Shown one piece after another: positions 43,721 through 53,018 of a stretch of 64,000 nucleotides of DNA; the stretch's first letter is position 1, and each line of letters starts with the position of its first letter. The DNA is from JAJZQZ01 sp963790415. GTDB lineage: Bacteria > Actinomycetota > Thermoleophilia > RBG-16-64-13. The stretch spans positions 930,001-994,000 of the forward strand of contig CAWBOK010000003.1 of assembly GCA_963790415.1 (NCBI GenBank), in the 5' to 3' direction. The notes beneath the pieces were generated by a model. The model saw only the letters and a program-made list of their open reading frames with translations. It was not told where the DNA came from and made no database searches. Position numbers and translations under genes: made by a program.

Positions 43721-44609
43721 CTACGTAGTCGGCGGGCTCGTCGTCGACGAACTCGCGGCCGGCGGAGGCAGGAACCCGTATTCCTTCAGGATCGCCTGAC
43801 CCTCCGGGCCAACGACGAAGTCGGCGAAGGCCTGGGCCACGGTCTTGCTCGTGCCGGCGGTGACCACCCCTATGGGGTACTCGACGGGTGTGTACCAAGC
43901 CTGGTCGGCAGTGGCCACCACCTTCACCTTGTCGCCCGCTGCCTGGCCGTCGGTGGTGAACATGATGCCGGCATCTACCTCTCCGCGAACCACGTAGTCC
44001 ACCGTTTGCGAGGCGTTGGTGGTATACACGACCTTCGGCTTGACTTGGTCCATGATGCCTAGGCTCGTCAGGATCTCTTCGGCCGCCACTCCGTGCGGTG
44101 CGACTTTCGGGTCACCGTAAGCGATCTTCTTTACGTCGGCCTTGGTGAGATCCTCAAAGCTTGTGATTCCCAGAGTCGAGTTGGCCGGAACGACCAGGAT
44201 GATCCCGTTGGTCGCGAAGACCTTCACCGAAGACGAATCGACAAGACTCCCCTTCACCAGGGCGTCCATCTGCTTGTGAGCCGCCGAGGCGAACACGTCG
44301 ACCGGCGCGCCGCCCTCGATCTGCTTCTGCAAGGTGCCGGAGGCGTCGAAGTTGAAGGTGGTCTTCGCGTTGTTCTGCTTGTCGAACGCTGCGCCTATCG
44401 CGGTGAATGCGGCTTTCAGGCTCGACGCCGCCGATACCGTGATAGCCTGCGGCGGGGCCACGGTCGTAGGAGTGGCCGTGGTCGGGGGGCGCCGTCGTCG
44501 CGACTGGGGCGACGGTGGTCGTGGTCGTCGACGACCCGCAGGCGGCCAGGCCCAACACCAGCGCCAGAGCCAGGAACAGAATGATCGATCGGCCGGCGCG
44601 AGCGCGCAC
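43721..44609 (-). CDS. modA: Molybdate-binding lipoprotein, with one frameshift
   Basis: Receptor of the third oxyanion transporter in the window. The signal peptide with lipobox LAAC and a Thr-rich linker is read in one frame from GTG 44609, and the mature domain (TVSAASSLKAAFTAIGAAFD, FDASGTLQKQIEGGAPVDVF, SAAHKQMDAL) in another. The switch is explained by one extra G in the G6 run at 44484-44489: with five G the linker reads on as TTAPPTTATPTTVAPP. This is a homopolymer error. Corrected length is about 295 residues. Confidence 0.9.
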
Positions 44610-44633
44610 GAGTCCTCCCTCGGTAGAGCAGTA

Positions 44634-44657
44634 CGTTATGCGCTAGATAGTATAACG
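44634..44657. promoter_or_regulatory. ModE-type operator overlapping the modA promoter
   Basis: CGTTAT, 12 bases, ATAACG. The well-known E. coli ModE site at modA has CGTTAT and ATAACG arms with the same 12-base spacing. Here it covers the modA -10 box (TATACT on the minus strand, 44649-44654). It suggests repression of modABC when molybdate is abundant. No ModE protein is encoded in the window; the regulator may be elsewhere. Confidence 0.65.
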
Positions 44658-44773
44658 GCACCAAGCGAAGCGCAAGAGGGCCATCGAAGAATCGGCGTTG
44701 GTCTCCGCCGGTGCTTCCCGGGCCGCTCCGCCACGTCTCCTGCCGGCTTTGCCCGGCCACCCCGGCCCCTACT

Positions 44774-44781
44774 GCTATACT
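44774..44781 (+). promoter_or_regulatory. Promoter candidate for hemB
   Basis: TATACT at 44776-44781 with an upstream TGC that makes an extended -10. No convincing -35. The hemB ATG is 115 bases downstream. The remaining intergenic sequence (44658-44895) holds nothing else I can identify. Confidence 0.5.
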
Positions 44782-44895
44782 TCCTCGGCCGCGGCCCACC
44801 CCGGCCGCGACCTGGGACCGTGCTTCCCGCCACACGGCGTTCGCGCGACCGCATGGTCCGTCTCGGTACGCACAACGCGGAGGTCATGACAGCCG

Positions 44896-45918
44896 ATGTA
44901 CTATCCCCAGTACCGTCCCCGGCGGATGCGCAAGACCGACAGTCTGCGCGCCATGATCCGGGAGACGCACCTGCATCCACACATCTTCGTCTATCCCCTG
45001 TTCGTGATCCACGGGGAAGACGTCAAGAACCCGGTGAGTTCGATGCCCGGAGTGTATCAACTCTCCATCAGCCACCTGATCGAGGAAGCCCGAGAGGTCG
45101 CCGCTCTGGGTATCCGCAGCGTGCTGCTCTTCGGCATCCCCGCCACCAAGGACGAGGCGGCTTCTTCGGCCTACGACCCCGAGGGCATCGTGCAGATGGC
45201 TATCCGAGCCATCAAGGAGAACGTTCCTCAGCTCACGGTCATCGCCGACGTCTGTCTCTGTGAGTATATGAGTCATGGTCACTGCGGCATCGTGCGCGAG
45301 GATGGCTGCATCGACAACGACCTGAGTGTCGAGCTCTTGGCCAAGACCGCTCTCAGCTACGCCGAGGCGGGCGTCGATGTGGTGGCGCCGTCCGACATGA
45401 TGGACGGTCGCATCACCGCCATCCGGTCCGCGCTGGACCACGAGGACCACCAGGACGTGCCCATCTTCTCCTACAGCACCAAGTACGCGTCGGCCTTCTA
45501 CGGGCCGTTCCGCGAGGCGGCCGAGTCGCCGCCCCAGTTCGGCGATCGCAAGTCGTATCAGATGGACCCCGCCAACACGGACGAGGGAGTGCGCGAGGCC
45601 ATCATGGACATCGAGGAAGGCGCCGACATGGTGATGGTCAAGCCGGCGCTGCCGTACCTCGATCTCATATACCGCATCAAGACCGAGACTCGGTTCCCGG
45701 TGGCCGCCTACAACGTCAGCGGCGAGTATGCCATGCTCAAAGCAGCGGCGGCCAATGGCTGGCTCGACGAGAGGGCCGTGGTGATGGAGACGTTGCTGGC
45801 CATCAAGCGCGCCGGCGCCGACCTCATCATCACCTATCACGCCAAGGATGCCGCCCGCTGGCTGGCCGACCGCATGCCTGTGCAGGTCATGGGCGGCCTG
45901 CATCCGGAGGGACGATGA
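44896..45918 (+). CDS. hemB: Delta-aminolevulinate dehydratase (porphobilinogen synthase)
   Basis: Joins two aminolevulinates to porphobilinogen. 340 residues. The two active-site lysines are in FSYSTKYASAFYGPFR and MVMVKPALPYLD. The metal site is of the cysteine type (DVCLCEYMSHGHCG), so zinc is expected. GGAGGT lies ten bases before the ATG. It overlaps the radical SAM gene by four bases (ATGA), showing they form a heme operon apart from the hemA-hemC-cobA-hemD cluster. Confidence 0.96.
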   Translation: MYYPQYRPRRMRKTDSLRAMIRETHLHPHIFVYPLFVIHGEDVKNPVSSMPGVYQLSISHLIEEAREVAALGIRSVLLFGIPATKDEAASSAYDPEGIVQMAIRAIKENVPQLTVIADVCLCEYMSHGHCGIVREDGCIDNDLSVELLAKTALSYAEAGVDVVAPSDMMDGRITAIRSALDHEDHQDVPIFSYSTKYASAFYGPFREAAESPPQFGDRKSYQMDPANTDEGVREAIMDIEEGADMVMVKPALPYLDLIYRIKTETRFPVAAYNVSGEYAMLKAAAANGWLDERAVVMETLLAIKRAGADLIITYHAKDAARWLADRMPVQVMGGLHPEGR

Positions 45919-47156
45919 GCGGCGGGAACGGGGCCGGCTCCGCCGACGCCGCGCCGGTCTCGGGAGCCGCCCCCTTCGACGTGGTGATCTCGGAGTGCGC
46001 GGCCGACATCGCGCCCCAAGAGGCCTCGTCCGCCGACACGCCGGTCGAGTACCTGCCCAAGCTCATCGCCTGGGAGGTCACCCGGTCGTGCAACCTGTCC
46101 TGCAGGCACTGCCGGGCCTCCGCGGAAAAGGGGCCCTATCCGGGCGAACTCACCCTGGAGCAGGGCAAGGCGCTGCTTGACGACATCGCCTCCTTCGCCA
46201 ACCCGGTCATGATCTTCACGGGGGGTGACCCCCTCATGCGCGCGGATGTGTTCGAACTTGCCGAGCACGCCATCAAGGGCTGCGGTCTGCGGACGGTCAT
46301 GTCTCCCAACGGCACCCTGGTGACTCCCGAGACCGCCCGCAGGATGAAGGAGGTGGGCATCCCCCGCATCTCCATCTCCATCGACTTCCCCACGGCCGAG
46401 TTGCACGACAGCTTTCGCGGAGTGCCGGGAGCGTTCGAAGGGGCGGTGCGTGGCGTGCGCACGGCCATCGAGGCCGGGGTGCAGGTACAGATCAACTCCA
46501 CGATCACCAAGCTCAACGTGGACTACCTCGACGATCTGCTGAATCTGGCCAAGGATCTGGGAGCCGTGGCTTTTCACCCCTTCTTGCTGGTGCCGACGGG
46601 TCGGGGGAAAGCGCTGGGGCCGGAGGAACTCCCGCCCGAAGACTACGAACGCACCCTGAACTGGGTCTACGATCGCCAGAAGACCTCCGAGATCTTCTTC
46701 AAGCCGACCGACGCCCCTCACTATCACCGCATCATGCGGCAACGGGCGAAGGCCGACGGCACCGATCTGCGGGAGCTCAAGATGCATCCTCACTCGCACG
46801 CGGGCATGGCCGAAGGGGTGGGCAAGGGACACGGTCACGGCGACCTGGACAGCCACTCCAAGGGCTGTCTGGCCGGCACCGGCTTCTGCTTCATAAGTCA
46901 CTTGGGGCAGGTGCAGCCCTGCGGCTATTTCGACGTCGTGGCGGGCGACGTGAAGAAGGAGAAGTTCTCCGAGATCTGGCGTAGCTCCTCGCTCTTCCAA
47001 GACCTGCGCGACGTCTCGTTGCTGAAGGGGAAGTGCGGTATCTGCGAGTATCGCCGGGTATGTGGCGGTTGCCGGGCGCGGGCGTACGAGGTCTCGGGCG
47101 ACTACCTGGCCGAGGAGCCCTATTGCGTCTACGAGCCCGAAAGGCGCGGCTGCTGA
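45915..47156 (+). CDS. ahbD: Heme-synthesis radical SAM protein, AhbD-like
   Basis: 413 residues. Radical SAM motif CxxxCxxC in SCNLSCRHCRAS near residue 60, and a C-terminal SPASM-like second cluster with CGICEYRRVCGGCRARA. The layout, with the heme-type neighbour hemB, matches AhbD, which decarboxylates iron-coproporphyrin III to heme b in the siroheme-dependent route. A His-rich stretch (HPHSHAG, GKGHGHGDLDSHSKG) before the last cluster is noteworthy and may bind metal. AhbC or a heme d1 protein (NirJ) are close relatives and cannot be excluded. AhbA/B are not in the window. Confidence 0.78.
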   Translation: MSGGNGAGSADAAPVSGAAPFDVVISECAADIAPQEASSADTPVEYLPKLIAWEVTRSCNLSCRHCRASAEKGPYPGELTLEQGKALLDDIASFANPVMIFTGGDPLMRADVFELAEHAIKGCGLRTVMSPNGTLVTPETARRMKEVGIPRISISIDFPTAELHDSFRGVPGAFEGAVRGVRTAIEAGVQVQINSTITKLNVDYLDDLLNLAKDLGAVAFHPFLLVPTGRGKALGPEELPPEDYERTLNWVYDRQKTSEIFFKPTDAPHYHRIMRQRAKADGTDLRELKMHPHSHAGMAEGVGKGHGHGDLDSHSKGCLAGTGFCFISHLGQVQPCGYFDVVAGDVKKEKFSEIWRSSSLFQDLRDVSLLKGKCGICEYRRVCGGCRARAYEVSGDYLAEEPYCVYEPERRGC

Positions 47157-47263
47157 AGGCGTCCCGGCTGCACCATGGCGCCAATTGCGGTACACTCACG
47201 CGCAAAGGCGCGGTAGAATGCGTCGACGGCCTGCTGTGCTGGCCGGCGGATGACAAGGAATTG

Positions 47264-48625
47264 ATGAAGAAGCGTGCGAAGAGGGATAGCCGGCCGCCGG
47301 GTCGTCGCGCAGGGACTGTGCTCGCGCGCATCGGACGCCATGTCACGGCCGTCGTTCTGGTAGCGGTCCTACTCGCTCTTGCTCTGGTCGTCGGCGCGGC
47401 CGCCGATACTGTCGCGGGCGAGACACCGCCGCCGGTCACCGTCGGCGGCGGCACGGCGGGCGAGTCGGGAGGGCCGGCAGGGGAGACGACCACTACCAGT
47501 CCGCCCACCGAGACTACCACTACGCTCATAGGCGAGACTATCGTAACGGTCCCGAGCACCTCCACCACCACCACCGTTCCCCGCACGACGATCACTCTGC
47601 CTGCGTCGACATCCCCCGAGATCCTCGAGCGCCTTCGTCAGCTCGAATTGCTGGCAGGCACGATCTCGGCCAAGCAGATGGAGGTCTACCGGGCGGCGAT
47701 CGAACTCGACGCGATCGACGAGGACCTGTCGCGCACCATCGAGGAATACAATTTCCGCGTGCTGATCCTTGAGGAAGCGAAGCAGAACGTGGCTCGGTTG
47801 CAGAAGGAGCTCTCTCAATCCCGTGGGGAACTCGCAAACGCCGTCACATCGTTTCAGGATAGGGTAGTCGGCGCATACAAGAGCGATACGACGGCCCTCG
47901 AGGTTATCCTCGACACCACGGACATGTCCGACTTCATCCGCCGCCTCAGCCTGCTCATGAGCGTCGTGAAGAGTGACCGCGAACAGGTGGATGAACTCAA
48001 CGCGCTACGGGCTCGGGCGGATCGCCTCCTTGATGAGCTCTCTCCCCAGATCTACGAGGTGACCACGGCCTCCGCGCTGCTTGGGGAGCAGAAGGACCTC
48101 GTGCAGAGCAAACTTGCTGTTCGGCAGGCGTATGTGGATCAGCTCAGTGCCGAGGTCCGTAGCCTGGTCGCGCAGCAGCGGCAGACCGTGGGTGACGTGG
48201 TTCCTTCGGGCTTCGATGTGGGGGCCTTCCTGGTCGGCGACGGGAATGCGGTAGTCAAGACGGCTCTTCGCTATCTTGGTATTCCCTATGTGTGGGGGGG
48301 GGCGAGTCCGGCCACGGGCTTCGACTGCTCGGGGTTGGTGCAATATGTGTTCCTGCAGAACGGCATGTACGTGCCGCATTACTCCGGCTATCAGGCCCTG
48401 ATGGGCATTGAAGTGCCCCGCTACGCGGTCCAGCCGGGAGACTTGGTCTTCTTCGGTAACCCGGTACATCACGTGGGCATCTTCGTAGGTGACGACCTCT
48501 TCATCCACGCGCCCCGCACGGGTGACGTCGTGAAGATCAGTCGGCTGTCCGAGCGTGCCGATGTGTCTCACATTCGCCGGATCGCCTTCCTCAGCGGGGA
48601 TCCCGCTCCCACCGCGGCTCAGTAG
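47264..48625 (+). CDS. NlpC/P60 peptidoglycan endopeptidase
   Basis: About 453 residues. Signal peptide, Thr/Pro linker, a long coiled coil (about 110-320) and a C-terminal NlpC/P60 domain with the Cys-His-His set: FDCSGLVQYVF, HHVGIFVG, FIHAPRTG. It resembles RipA/PcsB-type hydrolases that cut cell-wall stem peptides at division. ATG 47264 has AAGGA four bases upstream. The preceding 100 bases hold no clear promoter. Confidence 0.9.
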   Translation: MKKRAKRDSRPPGRRAGTVLARIGRHVTAVVLVAVLLALALVVGAAADTVAGETPPPVTVGGGTAGESGGPAGETTTTSPPTETTTTLIGETIVTVPSTSTTTTVPRTTITLPASTSPEILERLRQLELLAGTISAKQMEVYRAAIELDAIDEDLSRTIEEYNFRVLILEEAKQNVARLQKELSQSRGELANAVTSFQDRVVGAYKSDTTALEVILDTTDMSDFIRRLSLLMSVVKSDREQVDELNALRARADRLLDELSPQIYEVTTASALLGEQKDLVQSKLAVRQAYVDQLSAEVRSLVAQQRQTVGDVVPSGFDVGAFLVGDGNAVVKTALRYLGIPYVWGGASPATGFDCSGLVQYVFLQNGMYVPHYSGYQALMGIEVPRYAVQPGDLVFFGNPVHHVGIFVGDDLFIHAPRTGDVVKISRLSERADVSHIRRIAFLSGDPAPTAAQ

Positions 48626-48716
48626 ACCGCGGCCGGGGCGCCTGCGGCGGCGGTGCGGGATCGCCCGCGCGAGCACGCCGTCGTAGGCAGGCCTGCGGCC
48701 GTGTTACTCTTTCCGC

Positions 48717-49815
48717 ATGCCCTCCTTGTCACAAACGTACGTCATCGACACGAACGCGCTGCTCAACGACCCGGATGTCATCCACTCGTTCTCAGGCGCC
48801 GAGGTCGTCATCCCCGCCGTGGTCCTCAAGGAACTCGACGACCTCAAGCGCAGGCGCACCGACGCCCGCGTGCGCTTCAACGGGCGCAAAGCCACGCGTG
48901 TGCTGTACGAAGCGTCTCGCAACGGCCGTCTCATGGATGGCGTGCGTCTGCCCAACGGCGCCATCCTGCGTGTGGACGCGACCGAGCAGTTCGATGCCCC
49001 GCCCGCCGATCTCGATCTGTCGCGTGCCGACGACATCATCCTGGCGCTGGCACATTCCTACCAGAGCCGACTCGGGTCGCATGCCACCATTGTCAGTAAC
49101 GACCTGAACATGCTGCTGCGGGCCGAGGGTATCGGACTTGATACGTACCGGTTCGAGGGCAAACTCGAACACATCCAGCATATCCGCCGAACGCCGATGG
49201 AGTGGTTCCGCGATACGTGGTTCACGATACTGCTCGAAGTACTGGTGGTCGTGCTCGCATTCTCGACGGGATACCTCTATGTGACCCGTCCCGTCGACAC
49301 CCTGGGTCGGTCGCTGACGGGGATAGACGCGATCACCCTTCGGAGTCTGGGGGTCGATCCGAAACTACTGGAGCAGTACTACCTCGACCGGCTGGACAAG
49401 AACCCCAGCGACTTCGACAGCCTCGTGAACTTGGGCAATCTGGTCTTCGACGACGGAAGCAGGCTTGGTCGAAGCGGTCGACTACTATCGCCGTGCACTC
49501 GCCATCGAACCCCAGGATGCGAACGTGCGCACCGACATGGGGATCGCCCTGTTGGGTCTGGGGCGCCGGCACGAGGCCATCCTGGCGTTCCAGCAGGCCA
49601 CCGTCGATCAGCCGGACAACGCACTCGCCCACTACGATCTGGGCGTGACGCTGGCGCAGGAGGGTGACCTCCAGCCCGCCATCGAGGCGCTGAAAACGTC
49701 GCTGAACCTCATGGCTCAGGGCGGTGTGGGGGTACCTGTGGGCGATGCGCAGATACTTATCAACAAGCTTGCGAAAGCGCTTGAGACCACATCTACCGCG
49801 GTCTCCCAGAAGTAG
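48717..49815 (+). CDS. PIN-domain, single-membrane-helix, TPR protein with one frameshift
   Basis: Residues 1-150 form a PIN nuclease domain with the acidic residues expected for metal binding (VIDTNALL, VVLKELDDL, SRADDIILALA, VSNDLNMLL). A transmembrane helix (about 167-187) follows, then at least three TPR units (NPSDFDSLVNLGNLVFDDGS, AVDYYRRALAIEPQDANV, HEAILAFQQATVDQPDN). The frame changes at an extra T at 49465/49466; joined, the protein is 365 residues. The PIN part resembles the N-terminal half of PhoH-type proteins. An RNase tethered to the membrane is the likely role. Confidence 0.75.
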
Positions 49816-49925
49816 ACGCGCGCCGGTTGGAGGTGCTAGCATACGTGCACTTCGTCGCCGGGGGGATGTGGCCTTGACAGGCCACTCGGCACGTTGAGTA
49901 TCCGAAGCTCTAGCGGGGGGAACGC

Positions 49926-51188
49926 GTGGACCTGAGTCGACGCATTGTTTGGATAGCACTCTCGGGGCTCGCGCTGCTGGCGATTGTGACCGTCGTGGGC
50001 TTTCGGGAGACGTCCAAGCCCTCGTTCTGCTCCAGCTGCCACATCATCGAACCGTATAATCAAACGTGGCAGGCTTCCACGCACGCGGCCGCCGGTGTGA
50101 CCTGCACCGATTGCCATTTCGAGCCCGGGGCGATCGGTTACACCAAGGGCAAGTTCTATTCGTTCCTGAAGCTCACTCAGTTCGCCGCGGGCCAGACCGA
50201 GAAGAAGCCCGAAGCCGCCAAGCTGGTGCTTCGTTCCGCCTGCCTGCAGTGCCACGAGTACGTCCGTGACCCGGCCGACCCGCGCTATCCCAAGGACATC
50301 GTCGTGGAGGGCATCACCTTTCCTCACGATTTTCACCTGAACACGGCCAACCTGACCTGCGCCGATTGCCACAGCGGCGTCGCGCACGGCGCCGCGCTCG
50401 TGGGCCCCGAGAAACCACAGGCCGCTGCCGATCCCGCGTTCTGCAACTCGTGCCACACGGGCGATATCGCCCCGATCCTTTTCCTCCCCATAGAGCCGGC
50501 CGGCCGGGAACACCCGGGAGCACCCAAGCTCGATGTGAACGTATGGCGCAACAACCACTGGCGACTGGCGAAGCAGGGGGCATCCATCGACGGGGTGGCC
50601 TACGATAAGATCCAGCCGGAGACCTGCGCGGCCTGCCACCAGGATCCTACGGTGGCCAAGGCGTGCAAGGGGTGTCACTTCGCCCGGGTGCCGGAATTCG
50701 CGGCATCCCCGGCGGCCGAACGGGCGAGTTTCGTGCCCATGGTGCTCTTCTTCTATCTGTTCGGTCTCTTCATGGTGGCCGTGTTTCTCCGCGGGAGGGA
50801 CAAGGAGCGCTTCTTCTCGTCGCGCGCTTTGCGGATCATCGCCATCCTCGTGCTTATTTCCGATGCGTATGTCGTGTATCTGATCGTGTCCGACGTGCTC
50901 GTACAGAAGACCGGCCAGCACGAGATAGGCCCGACCACTGTCTGGATCAGCTATCTGCTTCTGAGCATCGCTCTGCTGGCATTCCTCCTGTTCGAGGCGG
51001 GCCTTCTGCCCCATCCATTGCGTCCCGTGCGGTTGCCCAAGACCGATGACGACACGTACCTGGTGCCGAAGCCGATCCGGCGCCTGGGGACCAGGCGATC
51101 GGAGAACGGATCGGAGAATGGTTCCGACGAGACCGGCAGCGTCGCCCCCCCAGAGGCCCCCACCCCCCCCGAGGACCCCCGTGCCTGA
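49926..51188 (+). CDS. Seven-heme membrane cytochrome c
   Basis: 420 residues. N-terminal membrane anchor (about 8-25), then seven CxxCH sites (CSSCH, CTDCH, CLQCH, CADCH, CNSCH, CAACH, CKGCH) in about 250 residues outside the cell, then three membrane helices and a polar tail. The first two sites resemble NapC/NrfH. Overlap with the Rieske gene and the b6 and subunit IV genes that follow indicate a bc-type complex in which this multiheme protein replaces cytochrome c1. GTG 49926 follows GGGGGAACGC. Confidence 0.88.
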   Translation: MDLSRRIVWIALSGLALLAIVTVVGFRETSKPSFCSSCHIIEPYNQTWQASTHAAAGVTCTDCHFEPGAIGYTKGKFYSFLKLTQFAAGQTEKKPEAAKLVLRSACLQCHEYVRDPADPRYPKDIVVEGITFPHDFHLNTANLTCADCHSGVAHGAALVGPEKPQAAADPAFCNSCHTGDIAPILFLPIEPAGREHPGAPKLDVNVWRNNHWRLAKQGASIDGVAYDKIQPETCAACHQDPTVAKACKGCHFARVPEFAASPAAERASFVPMVLFFYLFGLFMVAVFLRGRDKERFFSSRALRIIAILVLISDAYVVYLIVSDVLVQKTGQHEIGPTTVWISYLLLSIALLAFLLFEAGLLPHPLRPVRLPKTDDDTYLVPKPIRRLGTRRSENGSENGSDETGSVAPPEAPTPPEDPRA

Positions 51189-51657
51189 GACCACCCTGCC
51201 CACCGTCCCCCCCGCGGAGGATGACCCCGGCCTCTCCCGGCGCACCTTCCTCATCTATCTGCTCGGCCTGGCCGGGGCGCTCGGTCTGGCCGGGCTCCTC
51301 GCCCCGATTGTCCGCTACGCCTACCCGGTGGCCAAGACCCAGGTCTCTCCCAAGCAGAAGGTGGGCGAGAAGAGCACCCTCACCCCCGCAGGCGACGCCC
51401 TCTACTTCGACTACCTGGAGGCTCCCGCCGTCCTCATCCTCCTCGCCGACGGCACCCCCAAGTCCTACTACCTGGCCTGCACGCATTTCGGCTGCATCAC
51501 CACCTGGCAGGTGGAGGAGCAGATCTTCTTCTGCCCCTGTCACTCCGGCGTCTTCGGCCCCGACGGAGCCGTCATATCCGGCCCGCCTCCCAAGCCCCTG
51601 GTGGAGCTGAAAGTGGTCACCGAAGGCGACACCCTCTTCGTGGAAGGGACGGTCTAG
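51181..51657 (+). CDS. Rieske iron-sulfur protein
   Basis: 158 residues. Tat-type N-terminus (SRRTFLIYLLG) and one membrane anchor, then the [2Fe-2S] ligands in CTHFGC and CPCHSG, the two boxes of a Rieske protein. It takes one electron from quinol in the bc complex. GTG 51181 overlaps the preceding gene by 8 bases. The disulfide cysteines that flank the ligands are present as in the standard boxes. Confidence 0.93.
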   Translation: MPETTLPTVPPAEDDPGLSRRTFLIYLLGLAGALGLAGLLAPIVRYAYPVAKTQVSPKQKVGEKSTLTPAGDALYFDYLEAPAVLILLADGTPKSYYLACTHFGCITTWQVEEQIFFCPCHSGVFGPDGAVISGPPPKPLVELKVVTEGDTLFVEGTV

Positions 51658-51664
51658 AACTCCT

Positions 51665-52321
51665 ATGGGTCTCGCCACCCGCCTGTTCGCCTACTTCGAC
51701 CGCCGCTACCGTCTGCGCGAGCCCGTCGAGTATCAGTTAAACAAGCGCATCCCCGCGCATCTTAACTGGACCAACTGCTTCGGCGGGGTCACCTTCGTCT
51801 GCTTCTTCACGCAGGCGCTCACCGGCGTCCTGCTCGCCTTCTACTACAAGCCCTCCCTGCCGGAGGCCTACGTAAGCGTGCTCAACATCATGGAGCAGGT
51901 GCCCTTCGGCGCCTTTGTGCGCGGCCTGCACGCCTGGACGGCCAACGTCATGATCCTCATGGCCACCCTGCACATGCTGAAAGTCTTCTTCATCTCCGCC
52001 TATAGGCCCCCGCGGGAGTTCACCTGGGTCTCAGGGGTCACCCTCTTCTTCGTCACCGTCTTCTTCGGCTTCTCCGGCTATCTTCTGCCCATGAACCAGC
52101 TCTCCTACTGGGCCACCACCGTGGGTACCGAGATCGCAGGCGCCTTCCCCGTGGTGGGCAGCTACGTGCAGCTCTTCTTACTCGGCGGAGGTAAGATCTC
52201 CGGCGAGACCCTCACCCGTTTCTACGCCCTGCATGTCTTGGTGCTGCCCGCCCTCATCATCGTGCTGCTCGCGGCCCACTTCTCCATGATCCGCCGCCAG
52301 GGCATCTCCGAACCCCTCTAG
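51665..52321 (+). CDS. Cytochrome b6 (N-terminal b subunit)
   Basis: 218 residues, four membrane helices. Two histidines in RGLHAWTANVM and TLHMLKVF, and two in YALHVLVLP and LLAAHFSM, bind the two b hemes. The gene is split from the C-terminal part as in cyanobacterial b6f and Bacillus menaquinol bc complexes. Seven bases separate it from the Rieske gene. Confidence 0.92.
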   Translation: MGLATRLFAYFDRRYRLREPVEYQLNKRIPAHLNWTNCFGGVTFVCFFTQALTGVLLAFYYKPSLPEAYVSVLNIMEQVPFGAFVRGLHAWTANVMILMATLHMLKVFFISAYRPPREFTWVSGVTLFFVTVFFGFSGYLLPMNQLSYWATTVGTEIAGAFPVVGSYVQLFLLGGGKISGETLTRFYALHVLVLPALIIVLLAAHFSMIRRQGISEPL

Positions 52322-52348
52322 GACACGCGGGAAGAAGAGACACAACAG

Positions 52349-52809
52349 ATGGATACAGACACCAGACCCGAGAGAGACCACGAGCAGAGGCTGCGACACC
52401 GTCTACCCCACCACCCCGGGCTACGAGGAGGAGGAGATGGAGGTCTTCTTCCCCCACGAGGTGGTGAAGTTCGGCATCATCATCGCCGTGGTCATCTCCG
52501 CACTTACCTTCCTTGCCACCATGGTGCCCATGCCGGTGGGAGAACCCGCCGACCCGCTGCGCACCCCGGCCGGCATCGAGCCGGAGTGGTACTTCCTGGC
52601 CGTCTACCAGATACTCAAGTACGTGCCCCGCTGGCTGGGGGTGGGCTTCTCCTTTATCGTCTTCCCGGCGCTGCTCTTCTGCCGTGCCCTTCTTCTGGGG
52701 CACCGTCACCCGCTGGCGCTGGGGACGTCTGACGCTGAACACCGTGGTGGGTCTGGGAACCATAGCCGCCCTCACCCTCACCCTGCTCGGCTTTCTGGGG
52801 TTCGCGTGA
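52349..52809 (+). CDS. Cytochrome b subunit IV, frameshifted twice
   Basis: The C-terminal part of cytochrome b. The middle reads PHEVVKFGIIIAVVISALTF, then the quinol-site motif GIEPEWYFLAVYQILKYVP, and the end (NTVVGLGTIAALTLTLLGFL) is in a third frame. Two surplus bases, one near 52394 (before DTVYPTTPGYEEEE) and one near 52682 (before VPFFWGTVTRWRW), restore a single protein of about 152 residues. It normally carries the PEWY quinol-oxidation loop, which is intact. I regard the shifts as sequence errors. Confidence 0.85.
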
Positions 52810-52856
52810 GGGGGGGGCGGGAGATGGGGAGACAGAACGAGTAAGGAGTCCGGACC

Positions 52857-53009
52857 ATGGATATGGAGACCATCAATACGCTGACAGTGGTCGGCTTCGG
52901 CAATGTCGTCTTGATCTTTGTGATCGTCTGGATCATCCAGACGTGGCGCGAGGAGATCACGCGCAATTCGCGCGGGAGCACCAAGGAGGGTTCCGAGCCG
53001 CGGTCGTAA
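52857..53009 (+). CDS. Small one-helix membrane protein after the bc genes
   Basis: 50 residues with one transmembrane helix (about 10-27) and a basic tail. GTAAGGAGTCCGG precedes the ATG. Its place as the last gene of the bc operon suggests an accessory subunit, similar in size to PetG/PetL/PetN of b6f, but the sequence gives no family. Confidence 0.65.
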   Translation: MDMETINTLTVVGFGNVVLIFVIVWIIQTWREEITRNSRGSTKEGSEPRS

Positions 53010-53018
53010 GGGAACGCC

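Noticed and set aside
49926..51188. Nitrite or tetrathionate reductase
   Set aside because: The heptaheme protein has only standard CxxCH sites and no CxxCK active-site heme, and it is linked to bc-complex genes.
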